Assembly (NCBI RefSeq): GCF_007483665.1
Contig: NZ_ML660184.1
Location: 164,932 to 228,931 of the forward strand
Source of the DNA: Catellatospora sichuanensis
GTDB lineage: Bacteria > Actinomycetota > Actinomycetes > Mycobacteriales > Micromonosporaceae
Length of the DNA: 64,000 bases
Reading direction: 5' to 3'
Part shown: positions 8,668 to 17,660 of the stretch, in pieces
How the letters are laid out: each line of letters opens with the position of its first letter
Position numbering within the stretch: position 1 is the stretch's first letter
Translations under genes and position numbers: made by a program
The notes under the pieces: model-generated
Told to the model about the DNA's origin: nothing
The model's input: the letters and a program-made list of their open reading frames with translations, nothing else
Database searches by the model: none

Positions 8668-9687
8668 TCAGTCGGTGGCGCGGGCCTGGGCGGGGACGAG
8701 GCGGGCGTGCGCGGGGACGGCGGCGGTCGAGCCGCGCACCACCAGCTCGGTCTCGAACAGCAGCTCGTCGGCGGGAACCACGTTGCCCGCGATCTCACTG
8801 ACCAGCAGCGCGACCGCAGCCTGGCCCATCGCCTCGATCGGCTGGCGCACCGTGGTCAGGGGCGGGTCGGTGCAGGTCATCACGGCCGAGTCGTCGTAGC
8901 CGACCAGCGACACGTCGCCGGGCACGGTCAGGCCGAGGCGGCGGGCGCCGCGCACCGCGCCCAGCGCCAGCACGTCGGAGGCGCAGATCAGGCCGGTGAC
9001 ACCGCGCGAGATCAGCCGCGCCGCGGCGGCGTGGCCGCCCTCCATGGAGAAGATGGTGCGCTCGACCATGTCGTCGGCACCGGGGAAGGCCTGGCGCTTG
9101 CGGGAGGACGGCATGTGGTCGGGCGGGCCCAGGATGAGGCCGATGCGCTCGTGGCCCAGCGACACGAGGTGGTTGTACGCCTGCTCGGTGGCGACCGCGT
9201 CGTCCGCGGACACCCGGGGGAAGCCCAGGTCGTCGATGCCGGCGTTGACCAGGATCGCAGGCAGCCCGCGGTCCAGCAGCCGCCGGTAGTGCTCGTGGTC
9301 GGCGTCGGCCTGGGCGTAGTTGCCGCCCGCGAAGATGACGCCGGACACCTGCTGCTCCAGCAGCATGTCCACGTAGTCGGACTCGGCCACGCCGTCGGCG
9401 GTGCGGGTGCACAGCACGGGGGTGAACCCGCGCTTGGCCAGCGCGCCGGCCACGACCTCGGCGAACGCCGGGAAGATCGGGTTCTGCAACTCGGGCAGCA
9501 CCAGCCCGACCAGCCGGGCCCGTTCGCCGCGCAACTTGGTGGGCCGCTCGTAGCCGAGCACGTCCAGCGCGGTGAGCACGGCCGTTCGGGTGGCCTCGGA
9601 GATGCCGGGGCGACCGTTGAGCACCCTGCTCACGGTCGCCGTGCTCACTCCCACGTACTTCGCCACTTCGGCGAGTCTGCGCGTCAT
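8668..9687 (-). CDS. LacI family transcriptional regulator
   Basis: This 339-residue regulator has an N-terminal helix-turn-helix with the typical hinge (RRLAEVAKYVGVSTATVSRV, then LNGRPG). A periplasmic-binding-protein-like sensor domain follows from about residue 60 (VGLVLPELQNPIFP). It probably represses the importer and glucosidase operon in the absence of a gluco-oligosaccharide and may repress itself. ATG 9687 is chosen because the helix-turn-helix begins at once and a -10 box lies 8 nt upstream. No ribosome binding site is visible, so the message may be leaderless. Upstream in-frame codons (from 9717) would place the start before the -10 box. Confidence 0.92.
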   Translation of the reverse strand: MTRRLAEVAKYVGVSTATVSRVLNGRPGISEATRTAVLTALDVLGYERPTKLRGERARLVGLVLPELQNPIFPAFAEVVAGALAKRGFTPVLCTRTADGVAESDYVDMLLEQQVSGVIFAGGNYAQADADHEHYRRLLDRGLPAILVNAGIDDLGFPRVSADDAVATEQAYNHLVSLGHERIGLILGPPDHMPSSRKRQAFPGADDMVERTIFSMEGGHAAAARLISRGVTGLICASDVLALGAVRGARRLGLTVPGDVSLVGYDDSAVMTCTDPPLTTVRQPIEAMGQAAVALLVSEIAGNVVPADELLFETELVVRGSTAAVPAHARLVPAQARATD

Positions 9688-9695
9688 GGTACGCA

Positions 9696-9727
9696 AGTGT
9701 AGGGCACGATCGTGCAAATCAGTTGCA
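9696..9727 (-). promoter_or_regulatory. lacI promoter with overlapping palindromes, probable autoregulatory operator
   Basis: The -10 hexamer TACACT (9701-9696) is followed by 8 nt and the start codon. Immediately upstream lie a perfect 12-bp palindrome GCACGATCGTGC (9704-9715) and TGCAA-5-TTGCA (9713-9727). Both overlap the -10/-35 spacer, where a repressor would block polymerase. Confidence 0.5.
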
Positions 9728-9810
9728 TGGGTTGCCCTACAGTTTGCAGAACTTCTCTTCGGCCCTGTTGGCGGGACGTAACGACCCGCCGAGCGCCGGG
9801 AGCGCTCCCC

Positions 9811-10512
9811 CTACGGCAGGGCGGCGACGAGGTCCTCCACCGAGCGGCGGCGGCCCGTGTAGAACGGAACCTCCTCGCGCACATGCCGGCGGGCGGACGA
9901 AGCGCGCAGGTCGCGCATCAGGTCCACGATCCGGTGCAGTTCGTCGGCCTCGAACGCCAGCATCCACTCGTAGTCGCCCAGCGCGAACGAGGCGACCGTG
10001 TTGGCCCGCACGTCCGGGTAGCCGCGCGCCATCTTGCCGTGCTCGGCCAGCATCTCCCGGCGCTCCTCGTCGGGCAGCAGGTACCACTCGTAGGAGCGCA
10101 CGAACGGGTAGACGCAGACGTACCGGCGGGCCTCCTCACCGGCCAGGAACGCCGGGATGTGGCTCTTGTTGAACTCGGCCGGGCGGTGCAGCGCCGCCTG
10201 CGACCACACCGGCGTCAGGCACTTGCCCAGCGCGGTCCGGCGGAACAGCCCGTACGCATCCTGCAGCGCATCGGCGGAGCCCGAGTGCCACCAGATCATC
10301 ACGTCCGCGTCGGCCCGCAGGCCCGCCACGTCGTAGACGCCGCGCACCGTGACGTCCTTCTCGGCGAGCTGCTGGAACAGCGACTCGACCTCACCCGACA
10401 CCTCGGACCGGATCGAGGGCAGCGGGCCCTTGACCCGGAACACCGACCACATCGTGTAGCGGATGGTGTCGTTGAGCTCCCGCAGCCGGGCCGCGTTGGT
10501 CTGTTCGGTCAT
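9811..10512 (-). CDS. hemQ: Coproheme decarboxylase (chlorite dismutase-like HemQ)
   Basis: This 233-residue protein catalyses the last step of the coproporphyrin-dependent haem route, the two-step decarboxylation of coproheme to haem b. The catalytic tyrosine region is [11 protein letters not shown] (Tyr135) and the proximal haem ligand is probably His158 in [12 protein letters not shown]. Length and motifs match actinobacterial HemQ. Two starts are possible. ATG 10521 overlaps the hemG stop as ATGA. ATG 10512 has AAAGG 9 nt upstream and is preferred. Co-transcription with hemE and hemG is expected, and translation is probably coupled to hemG. Confidence 0.93.
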   Translation of the reverse strand: MTEQTNAARLRELNDTIRYTMWSVFRVKGPLPSIRSEVSGEVESLFQQLAEKDVTVRGVYDVAGLRADADVMIWWHSGSADALQDAYGLFRRTALGKCLTPVWSQAALHRPAEFNKSHIPAFLAGEEARRYVCVYPFVRSYEWYLLPDEERREMLAEHGKMARGYPDVRANTVASFALGDYEWMLAFEADELHRIVDLMRDLRASSARRHVREEVPFYTGRRRSVEDLVAALP

Positions 10513-10517
10513 GTCGG

Positions 10518-11909
10518 TCATCCTTTCAGAATGCGGTCGGCGGCCTGCTCCGCGGAGGTGACACAGGCGGGGATGCCGACCCCGTCGAAGGCCGCCCCCG
10601 CCAGGGCCACCGGCAGGTCGGCCAGCAGCGTGCGGGCCTGGTCGACCCGGTCCACGTGACCGGGGGCGTACTGCGGCAGGCCGCCGCCCCAGCGGGTCAC
10701 CTCCGCCGCGACGGGCACGGGCAGGGCCCTGCCGAGCACCGTGCTCAGATCGGCGTGCACCGTGCGCACCAGCTCCGCGTCGGGGCGCTGGAGCACCGCC
10801 TGCTCGCCGTACCGGCCGACGCTGGCACGCAGCAGCACGCGGCCGTCGGCGCGGGCATGGTGAGCCCATTTGGTGCTGAAGAAGGTGGCCGCCTTGATGG
10901 TCAGCCCCTGGTCCGCCGGGACCAGGAAGCCGGTCAGCGTGGGCAGCTCGACACCCGCGAACTCCAGCGTCACCAGCGCGACGCTGGCGTAGTCGAGCGT
11001 GCCGACCAGGGCCGCCGCATCCGGCGACACGTCGTGCAGCAGCCGCGACGCCGGGCGCGCAGGGCAGGCCAGCACCACGGCGTCGCACTCGATACGCGAC
11101 GCGCGCACACTCTCGGGGGCGTCGGGCGCAGCCGCGCCCACCGACAGCGCCCAGCCCGCGCCCTGGCGCTCCAGCCGCCGCACCGGCACGCCGGTCAGCA
11201 CGCGCACATCCCGGCGGGCCAGCTCCGCGGCGGCTGCGTCGATCAGCGTGCCCAGGCCGCCGCGCAGGGTGCCGAAGACGGGGCTGCCCGGCTGGTGGGC
11301 CCGGCTCGCGGCCGCGGTCAGCGCCACCGCGCCGCGCAACGTGTGCTCGGTGCCGAGCAGCCGGTGCAGCGCGGGCACCGTGGCGGCCAGCGACAGGCCG
11401 TCGGCGCTGCCCGCATACACGCCGCCGAGCAGCGGGTCGACCAGGTGGGTGACCACCTCGCCGCCGAGCCGCTCGCGGACCAGCGCGCCCACGGACCGGT
11501 CCTCGCCCGCGGGCAGCACCGGGACGCCGCGATCCACGTCCTGGTCGTCCAGCGTCGCGATGCCGTCGAGCACCGCCTGCGGGCCGGGCACGCCCATCAC
11601 GGTGCCGGCGGGCAGGGGCCGGAGCTGCCCGCCGAGCCACAGCCCGGCCCCGGCGATCGCCGGGTGGACCAGCCGGTCCCCCAGCCCGAGCTCGTCGACC
11701 AGTCGTTTCGCGCCGCTCGGGCCGCCGGCCGGGTCGCGCATCAGGAACTGCTCCGCGCCGGTGTCGACGCCGTCGGACCGGGTGCTGATCCGCCCGCCCA
11801 GCCGGGCGGACTGCTCCACCAGGGTCACCCGGCCGCCCGCGCCGGACAGCCGCAACGCGGCGGCCAGCCCGGCGATGCCGCCCCCGACGACGACGGTATG
11901 GCTGGTCAT
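10518..11909 (-). CDS. hemG: Coproporphyrinogen III oxidase (HemY/HemG-type FAD enzyme)
   Basis: This 463-residue flavoprotein oxidises coproporphyrinogen III to coproporphyrin III in the Gram-positive haem route; older annotations call it protoporphyrinogen oxidase. The FAD-binding dinucleotide fold is at residues 5-40 ([15 protein letters not shown], then [10 protein letters not shown]), and the C-terminal [15 protein letters not shown] segment is typical. It starts at ATG 11909 with GAGGAG 5 nt upstream. That site lies inside a 9-codon mini-ORF that overlaps both the hemE stop and this start. The stop overlaps the alternative hemQ start. Confidence 0.93.
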   Translation of the reverse strand: MTSHTVVVGGGIAGLAAALRLSGAGGRVTLVEQSARLGGRISTRSDGVDTGAEQFLMRDPAGGPSGAKRLVDELGLGDRLVHPAIAGAGLWLGGQLRPLPAGTVMGVPGPQAVLDGIATLDDQDVDRGVPVLPAGEDRSVGALVRERLGGEVVTHLVDPLLGGVYAGSADGLSLAATVPALHRLLGTEHTLRGAVALTAAASRAHQPGSPVFGTLRGGLGTLIDAAAAELARRDVRVLTGVPVRRLERQGAGWALSVGAAAPDAPESVRASRIECDAVVLACPARPASRLLHDVSPDAAALVGTLDYASVALVTLEFAGVELPTLTGFLVPADQGLTIKAATFFSTKWAHHARADGRVLLRASVGRYGEQAVLQRPDAELVRTVHADLSTVLGRALPVPVAAEVTRWGGGLPQYAPGHVDRVDQARTLLADLPVALAGAAFDGVGIPACVTSAEQAADRILKG

Positions 11910-11935
11910 ACCCGCTCCTCGCGCCGCTCGCTCAT
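11906..11935 (-). CDS. Mini-[12 protein letters not shown] bridging hemE and hemG
   Basis: ATG 11935 overlaps the hemE stop (ATGA), and the TGA stop overlaps the hemG start (ATGA). The mini-ORF encodes nine residues. Its two consecutive GAG codons are the hemG ribosome binding site, 5 nt from the hemG ATG. The same SER...EE layout occurs before DUF3159, dxs and rbsK in this window. It may pass ribosomes from hemE to hemG. Whether the peptide itself accumulates is unknown. Confidence 0.5.
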   Translation of the reverse strand: MSERREERV

Positions 11936-13002
11936 CGGGCGCTGAGTGTGTGCACCAGCTCTACGACGCGGGTGAGCACGGTGGGGTCGGTCTCCGGCAG
12001 CACCCCGTGCCCGAGGTTGAACACGTGCCCGGGGGCGGTGCGGCCCTCGGCGAGCACCCGGCGCACCTCTCGCTCGACGACCTCCCACGGCGCGAACAGC
12101 ACCGCCGGGTCGAGGTTGCCCTGCACCGGATGCCCCGGCACCTGCTTGGCCGCCTGGTCCAGCGGCGTGCGCCAGTCGACGCCGACCACGTCCGCGCCCG
12201 CCTGGGCCATGGCCGGCAGCAGCAGCCCGGTGCCGACACCGAAGTGGATGCGCGGCAGCCCGGCGTCGGCCAGGCCCTCCAGCACCTTGCGCGAGTGTGG
12301 TTGCACGTACTCGCGGTAGTCCGCTTCGGACAGCGCGCCGACCCAGGAGTCGAACAGCTGCACCGCGCTGACGCCCGCGGCGATCTGCACCTGGAGGAAG
12401 GTCAGCGTGATGTCGGCCAACCGGTCCAGCAGCGCGTGCCAGAGCTGCGGGTCGCCGTACATCAGGGCCTTGGTCTGGGTGTGGTTGCGCGACGGGCCGC
12501 CCTCGACCAGGTAGCTGGCGAGCGTGAAGGGCGCGCCCGCGAAGCCGATCAGCGGCGTCGCGCCCAGCTCCGCGGTCAGCAACCGCACGGCCTGGTCCAC
12601 GTAGGACACCGCGGCCGGGTCCAGCGGGCGCACCCGGTCCAGGTCCGCGAGCGTACGCACCGGCTCGGCGACGACCGGCCCGGTGCCGGCCACGATGTCC
12701 AGGTCGACCCCGGCCGCGTCGAGCGGCACCATGATGTCGCTGAACAGGATGGCCGCGTCCACGCCGTGACGGCGTACCGGCTGCAGGGTTATCTCGGTGA
12801 CCAGGTCGGGCCGCCGGCACGACTCCAGCATGCGCACCCCGGCCCGCAGCTCGCGGTACTCCGGCAGGGAGCGCCCCGCCTGCCGCATGAACCACACGGG
12901 GGTATGCGTGACGGGCTCGCCCCGACACGCGCGGACGAAAGCGGAACCCGCCGTCGGGCGGTCCGCGGGACTGGTCTGCTCTGCGCTGCTCATCACGGCC
13001 AT
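11932..13002 (-). CDS. hemE: Uroporphyrinogen decarboxylase
   Basis: This 356-residue cytoplasmic enzyme decarboxylates the four acetate groups of uroporphyrinogen III to give coproporphyrinogen III. The family signature [17 protein letters not shown] lies near residues 37-53, and GVDWRTPLD near the C-terminal third is also typical. Start ATG 13002 was chosen; ATG 12993 (MSSAEQ) is equally possible. It is the first gene of hemE-hemG-hemQ, an order shared with M. tuberculosis Rv2678c-Rv2676c. The divergent DUF3000 gene starts 104 nt away, so the promoters share this gap. Confidence 0.95.
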   Translation of the reverse strand: MAVMSSAEQTSPADRPTAGSAFVRACRGEPVTHTPVWFMRQAGRSLPEYRELRAGVRMLESCRRPDLVTEITLQPVRRHGVDAAILFSDIMVPLDAAGVDLDIVAGTGPVVAEPVRTLADLDRVRPLDPAAVSYVDQAVRLLTAELGATPLIGFAGAPFTLASYLVEGGPSRNHTQTKALMYGDPQLWHALLDRLADITLTFLQVQIAAGVSAVQLFDSWVGALSEADYREYVQPHSRKVLEGLADAGLPRIHFGVGTGLLLPAMAQAGADVVGVDWRTPLDQAAKQVPGHPVQGNLDPAVLFAPWEVVEREVRRVLAEGRTAPGHVFNLGHGVLPETDPTVLTRVVELVHTLSAR

Positions 13003-13106
13003 CGTGCCACCGGTCAGATAACGATCTCCGAACGGGTGGCGTTGATGTGAGCCGTATCGGCGCGCCGAACCACGACAACGGTCCCGAAGCGCCCTAGGGT
13101 ACGGCT

Positions 13107-13679
13107 ATGGCGCTCACGACGGCACTCCCCGAGACGTTCACGCGCGCCGTCACCGCGCTGCGTGCCGCCCACCCCCGGAGCGAGATAGCGCTGGAAGAGG
13201 TGCCGGCCCCGAGCCGGCTCGCCCCGTATGCCTTCGCCCTCGGCGCGACCGTGCTGCGCCGCGGCGAGGAGGTCACCACCGGGCGGCTCATCCTGCTGCA
13301 CGACCCGGCGGGCCACGAGGCGTGGGAGGGCGACACCCGGCTCGTCACGTACGTCACCGCGGAACTGGAGCCGGAGCTCGCCACCGATCCGCTGCTGCCC
13401 CAGGTGGGCTGGAGCTGGCTGGTGGACGCGCTCGACGCGCACACCTCCGGATACGGCGCGATCGGCGGCACGGTGACGCAGACCATCTCCAGCCGCTTCG
13501 GTGCGCTGGCCGCCGACGGGCCGCCCACCACCGACCTGGAGCTGCGCGCTTCCTGGACGCCGCTGGACCTGAACCTGGACGGCCACGTCGCCGCCTGGTG
13601 CGCGCTGCTCGCCTCGACCGCGGGCCTGCCGCCGGTCGGCGTGTCCGCGCTGCCGCTGCGCCGCGTCGAACAGCGCTGA
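13107..13679 (+). CDS. DUF3000 domain-containing protein
   Basis: This 190-residue cytoplasmic protein of unknown function belongs to a family found almost only in Actinobacteria, commonly between hemE and an RNase D gene as here. It has no signal peptide or membrane helix. Conserved-looking features are the EVPAPSRLAPYAFAL segment and the GWSWLVDALD segment. A TAGGGT hexamer ends 6 nt before the ATG and no ribosome binding site is present, so the transcript is probably leaderless. Confidence 0.88.
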   Translation: MALTTALPETFTRAVTALRAAHPRSEIALEEVPAPSRLAPYAFALGATVLRRGEEVTTGRLILLHDPAGHEAWEGDTRLVTYVTAELEPELATDPLLPQVGWSWLVDALDAHTSGYGAIGGTVTQTISSRFGALAADGPPTTDLELRASWTPLDLNLDGHVAAWCALLASTAGLPPVGVSALPLRRVEQR

Positions 13680-13691
13680 ACCCGGCATGAC

Positions 13692-13721
13692 GAAGGGCGG
13701 CCGGAGTTCCGGCCGCCCTTC
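13692..13721. terminator. Bidirectional terminator hairpin
   Basis: GAAGGGCGGCCGGA and its exact complement form a 14-bp stem with a 2-nt centre, 13 nt after the DUF3000 stop. It lies between convergent genes and can serve both. Confidence 0.75.
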
Positions 13722-13778
13722 TCAGCGGTTCACGCGGTCACGCATCGCGCCCGGACCGTTCGGCCCCGCTGCGCAGCG

Positions 13779-14645
13779 TCAGAAATAGGCCTTGCAGGCC
13801 TTGTCCATGGCGTTCGCCCGGACCTCGGACGGCGCGCTGAAGAACGCGTCGAGCTTGTCGAGGCAGGCCACCATCGCCTTGTTCTCGTTCTGCACGCCCT
13901 CGAGGTCCTGCTTGGACTTATCCAGCTCGTCCTTGGTGGTCTCCAGCTGCGACTTGCCCGAGGTGATCTCGCCGTCCTTGGACTTGATGGTCTTGTCGCG
14001 CTCGGTGACCTGCTGCGTCAGCGTCGTCTTGGTGTCGGCCAGCTCGCCCGACTTGAGCACGAACAGCGTCGTCATCACACCGGTGGCCAGCACGAGCACA
14101 CCCGTGGCGATCGCCAGCAGCAGCGTGGCCTTGGACTTCTTGACCGGCGCCGGGGCGGCGGCCGGGTAGCCGTAACCCGAGGTCGGGTACGCCGACACCG
14201 GCACGGCCGACACCGGGTAGCCCTCCGGCTGCGCCGGAATCGCGGCGTAGCCCGCCGGGTAACCGGCCTGCGCGGGGACCGGCTGCGCCGGAACCGGGTA
14301 TCCGGCCGGCTGGGCAGCGGTGGCCGGGTAGGCGGCCACGGGCTGCGGCGCGGTGGCCGGGTAGGCGGCCACAGGCTGCGGCGCGGTGGCCGGGTAGGCG
14401 GCCACAGGCTGCGGCGCGGTGGCCGGGTACCCGGCGACCGGCTGCGCCGCGGCGGCGTAGGCGTCCGCGGGCTGCGGGGCGACCGGCTGCGCGGCGGGGG
14501 CGGCGGCCGGCGGGGCGGCGGGGTAGGCCGGGGCAGGTGCGACCGCCACGGGCTCCGTGGCGGGAGCGGTCTCCGGAAGAGCGGGCGCCTGCGCGGGCAC
14601 TGCCGTCGCGGGAGCCTCGTCGGCCGGGGACGCGGGATGGGTCAT
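13779..14645 (-). CDS. Ala/Pro-rich single-pass membrane protein with coiled coil, function unknown
   Basis: This 288-residue protein starts at ATG 14645 with GGAGGAA 6 nt upstream, rather than at the earlier GTG 14675. Residues 1-150 are low-complexity Ala/Pro/Tyr sequence with tandem 11-residue repeats (AAYPATAPQPV). A KKSK stop-transfer cluster, one hydrophobic helix (about residues 155-178) and a charged coiled coil (about 185-250) follow, ending ACKAYF. The N-terminal low-complexity part should be cytoplasmic and the coiled coil outside. The protease gene 49 nt upstream encodes the same layout, so the two probably form one operon and may interact. No function is assigned. Confidence 0.75.
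   Translation of the reverse strand: MTHPASPADEAPATAVPAQAPALPETAPATEPVAVAPAPAYPAAPPAAAPAAQPVAPQPADAYAAAAQPVAGYPATAPQPVAAYPATAPQPVAAYPATAPQPVAAYPATAAQPAGYPVPAQPVPAQAGYPAGYAAIPAQPEGYPVSAVPVSAYPTSGYGYPAAAPAPVKKSKATLLLAIATGVLVLATGVMTTLFVLKSGELADTKTTLTQQVTERDKTIKSKDGEITSGKSQLETTKDELDKSKQDLEGVQNENKAMVACLDKLDAFFSAPSEVRANAMDKACKAYF
14320..14418. repeat. Three tandem 33-bp repeats inside the Ala/Pro-rich gene
   Basis: A 33-bp unit occurs three times in tandem at 14320, 14353 and 14386, with a degenerate fourth copy to about 14451. The unit is in frame and encodes an 11-residue repeat. Copies 2 and 3 are nearly identical at DNA level, which implies recent expansion by slippage or recombination. Confidence 0.85.
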
Positions 14646-14694
14646 GACTGTTTCCTCCGTGATGGTGGTGCGCACTGAGCCGAAGGGGTTCCGG

Positions 14695-15909
14695 TCAGCA
14701 GATGGCGAAGAGCTTGCAGGCGTCGGCGATCGGGATCGCCAGGCCGAGGCCTTCGGCGTTGAGGTATCCCGCGACGGTGATGCCGACGACCTGCTGCTGG
14801 CCGTTGATCACCGGGCCGCCGGAGTTGCCGGGGTTGATGGCTGCGTCGAACTGGACCATCGGGCCCTCTTCGTATCCGGATTCCCGGATCGCGCTGATGA
14901 CCCCGCTGGTGACGGTGTCGGTGAGGCCCAGCGGGGCGCCCACCGCGATGATCTGCTGACCGGGCTTCGCGGGCGTCTTGGCGACCGTGAGACCGGTGAA
15001 CTTCGCCGTGGTGTGCAGATGGGCCACATCACGGAGCTTGTTGACGCCGACGATCTTCGCATCGAACCGCTGTCCGTCACGCGTGATTTTCACGGTGCGG
15101 CCGCCGTCCTTGTACAGCTCCTCGACCACGTGGTAGTTCGTGAACAGGTTGGTGCCGCCGTCAGAGGCCTTCGGCCCGACCGCGAACGCGGTGCCGGTGG
15201 CGCGACCGGCCTCCACGCGGAAGACGCTGGGCAGCACGGCCGCGGCGAGCTTCTCCACGTTGAAGGCCCCGCCGACCTCCTTCTCCAGCGCGCCGAGCCG
15301 GGACTCGGCGTCGTCCAAGCGGCCGCCGTCCTTCTGCTGCAGCTCGGTGAGGCGCTGGTCGGCACCCTCCAGCGCCGTGCTCAGCTCCCCGATCCGTACG
15401 TTCTGCCAGGCCACCAGGCCGATCAGCACGGCCAGCAGCACCGCCAGGACCGTGTTGAAGCGCAGCATCCGGCGCAGCCGGCCGCCGGACGCAGGCGTCG
15501 CGGGCGGGACCGGCATGGCGGAAGCAGGGTGCCCGGGCAGCGCGTACGCCACCGGGACGGGCTGCTGCGGCGGCCACGGCTGCTGCGGGTGGCCCGGCGG
15601 GGCGGGCGGGAACGGACCCGGTAGGTGACCGGCCGGAACCGGCGGATAGGGACCCGCCGGCTGGCTGGGCACGGGTCCGGCCGGCGCGCCGCCGTATCCC
15701 GGCGGCGCGGGCGGGTACGGCACCGGCGTCGCGGGCACGGGTCCTGCCGGGGGCGGCGGGTACGGTCCGGCCACGTGGGCCGGAACCGGTTGGGCCGGAA
15801 TCGGCTGGCCTGGAGCCGGCTGGGCCGGGATCGGGGCACCGGCGTGCGGTGCGGGCACGCCCTGGGGGACAGCGCCCTGCGACGTGTCGGGCTGATGGCC
15901 CGTGCTCAT
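14695..15909 (-). CDS. Membrane-anchored trypsin-like serine protease (S1C/HtrA-like, no PDZ)
   Basis: This 404-residue protein has an N-terminal proline-rich region (1-145), one transmembrane helix (about 153-169), a short coiled coil (175-215) and a chymotrypsin-fold domain. The triad can be read as His260 (TNYHVVEELY), Asp294 (LRDVAHLH) and Ser363 (NPGNSGGPV). The order TM-coiled coil-protease places the catalytic part outside the cell, and the proline-rich tail stays in the cytosol. Unlike most HtrA proteins it lacks a PDZ domain, ending soon after the last strand. ATG 15909 has GGGGAGGA 4-5 nt upstream. It probably leads an operon with the Ala/Pro-rich protein. Confidence 0.88.
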   Translation of the reverse strand: MSTGHQPDTSQGAVPQGVPAPHAGAPIPAQPAPGQPIPAQPVPAHVAGPYPPPPAGPVPATPVPYPPAPPGYGGAPAGPVPSQPAGPYPPVPAGHLPGPFPPAPPGHPQQPWPPQQPVPVAYALPGHPASAMPVPPATPASGGRLRRMLRFNTVLAVLLAVLIGLVAWQNVRIGELSTALEGADQRLTELQQKDGGRLDDAESRLGALEKEVGGAFNVEKLAAAVLPSVFRVEAGRATGTAFAVGPKASDGGTNLFTNYHVVEELYKDGGRTVKITRDGQRFDAKIVGVNKLRDVAHLHTTAKFTGLTVAKTPAKPGQQIIAVGAPLGLTDTVTSGVISAIRESGYEEGPMVQFDAAINPGNSGGPVINGQQQVVGITVAGYLNAEGLGLAIPIADACKLFAIC

Positions 15910-16104
15910 GTGTTCCTCCCCGTGCGGCCGATCATGCGCTGATCGGCTGGCACACCATACTGGGTGCTGTCGACTCCCAGCGCCCCGTTCGCGGGCCTCT
16001 TCGCACGACGTTCACAGCTCTGTCACACCTGTCCCACCCGTCACCGACGCGCCATACCCGGGGTGCTGCCGTCATCGCCGACCGGCTGGCCGTACGGTGT
16101 GACC

Positions 16105-17466
16105 ATGACCGACGAGGACGCACCACTGCGCCGTCGGACCCGCCATCGCACGCCGACAGGCGACGGCGCGCCGGACGTGACACCGAACGGCGGTGGGCCG
16201 ACACTGCTGACCGAACCGGCTGAAGGCACCCCCGAGCCGGTGGTCACCCCAGCGGAGTTCGCGGAGGTCGTGGCCAGGTTCGCCGCGGGCACCGGCCCGG
16301 TCGCCGTGGACGCCGAACGGGCCTCCGGCTTCCGATACAGCCAGCGGGCATACCTGGTCCAGCTGCGGCGCCGAGGCGCCGGCACCGCGCTCATCGATCC
16401 GGTGCCGCTGGGCGATCTGTCCGCCTTGGACGACGCATTGGCCGATACCGAATGGGTGCTCCACGCGGCCAGTCAGGATCTGCCGTGTCTGGCCGAAGTG
16501 GGCCTGCGGCCGCGGCGGTTGTTCGACACGGAATTGGCCGCCCGCCTGGCCGACTTCGAGCGGGTCGGTCTGGCCGCGCTGACCGAACAGCTACTGGGAC
16601 GCACCCTGGAGAAGCATCACTCCGCGGCGGACTGGTCCACCCGTCCACTTCCCCGTGACTGGCTGACCTACGCGGCACTGGACGTGGAGCTGCTCGTGGA
16701 GCTGCGCGACGCGCTCGCGGACGAGCTCGACCGCCAGGACAAGACCGCCTGGGCCGCGCAGGAGTTCGCCGCACTGGTCGCCGGCGGCGCGCGCCCGCCC
16801 AAGCAGCGGACCGACCCGTGGCGGCGCACGTCCGGCATGCACCGGGTGCGCGGGGCGCGTGCCCAGTCGCGGGTGCGCGCGCTGTGGTACGCCCGGGACA
16901 CCATCGCGGTGCGCCGCGACACGGCGCCCGGCCGGGTGCTGCCCGACGCCGCGATCGTCGCGGCGGCGGAGATGAACCCCAAGACCGAGCGCGAACTGCT
17001 GCTGCTGCCGGGCTTCGGTGGCCGGTCGGTGCGCCGGCTGGCGACGACCTGGCTGGAGGCGCTCGACAAAGCCCGCGCGCTGCCCGACGACGCCCTGCCC
17101 AAGACGCCGGTGTTCGAGGGGCCGCCCCCGCCGCACCGGTGGGCCGACAAGGATCCGGAGGCCGCCGCGCGGCTGGCCCGCTGCCGCGAGGTGGTCACCA
17201 AGACGGCCGAGCAGCACCATCTGCCGCCGGAGAACCTGATCACCCCGGAGTTCATCCGCCGGCTGGCCTGGGAGCCGCCCGCCGAACCCGACGCGGCCGC
17301 GGTCACCAAAGTGCTCGGCGACCTCGGGGCCCGCGCATGGCAGTGCGGGCTGCTGGCCGAGGAGCTGGCACAGGCGCTGATCCCCGTCCCCGCGGAGGCC
17401 GAGCCGGACGGTTCGGCCACGGAACCGTCCGGGCCGGACGCGGAGCCGGACGGCGCGGCCGCCTGA
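16105..17466 (+). CDS. RNase D-like 3'-5' exonuclease with HRDC domain
   Basis: This 453-residue protein has a DEDDy exonuclease domain: Asp69 and Glu71 in VDAER, Asp125 in ASQDLPCL, and Tyr189 with Asp193 in YAALDVEL. An HRDC nucleic-acid-binding domain follows (about 240-320), and the tail is acidic. It probably trims structured RNAs. ATG 16105 is chosen because a TACGGT hexamer ends 6 nt upstream, the homologous region starts soon after, and the earlier in-frame start at 15964 lies before this promoter element. It is the equivalent of mycobacterial Rv2681 by context. Confidence 0.9.
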   Translation: MTDEDAPLRRRTRHRTPTGDGAPDVTPNGGGPTLLTEPAEGTPEPVVTPAEFAEVVARFAAGTGPVAVDAERASGFRYSQRAYLVQLRRRGAGTALIDPVPLGDLSALDDALADTEWVLHAASQDLPCLAEVGLRPRRLFDTELAARLADFERVGLAALTEQLLGRTLEKHHSAADWSTRPLPRDWLTYAALDVELLVELRDALADELDRQDKTAWAAQEFAALVAGGARPPKQRTDPWRRTSGMHRVRGARAQSRVRALWYARDTIAVRRDTAPGRVLPDAAIVAAAEMNPKTERELLLLPGFGGRSVRRLATTWLEALDKARALPDDALPKTPVFEGPPPPHRWADKDPEAAARLARCREVVTKTAEQHHLPPENLITPEFIRRLAWEPPAEPDAAAVTKVLGDLGARAWQCGLLAEELAQALIPVPAEAEPDGSATEPSGPDAEPDGAAA

Positions 17467-17488
17467 GCCGGGCGGTCCGTCCGACGGC

Positions 17489-17510
17489 CACCGGCGCGAG
17501 GGCGCCGGTG
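17489..17510 (+). terminator. Hairpin after the RNase D gene
   Basis: CACCGGCGC and GCGCCGGTG form a 9-bp stem with a GAGG loop, 22 nt after the stop. Flanking GACGGC/GCCGTC can extend it. Confidence 0.5.
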
Positions 17511-17610
17511 CGCCGTCCACGGGGCGGCCGATCGAGGCGGTGGGTGCCTGTGCGCGCCGATCGTGCCAGGTTGTGAGTCAAGCCACAGCGGTTCCCTTCA
17601 CCGGACTAGT

Positions 17611-17622
17611 TACTCACGAGTA
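17611..17622. promoter_or_regulatory. Palindromic operator candidate TACTCACGAGTA upstream of the beta-oxidation genes
   Basis: TACTC and GAGTA are perfect inverted repeats with a 2-bp centre, 38 nt before the thiolase GTG. TACT-n-AGTA palindromes are typical of TetR-family regulators of fatty-acid genes in Actinobacteria (family knowledge). Position and shape suggest acyl-CoA-responsive repression. Confidence 0.5.
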
Positions 17623-17660
17623 GCATCCGGGGCAGCTCCCTATCTGCAAGGAGGCAGACC

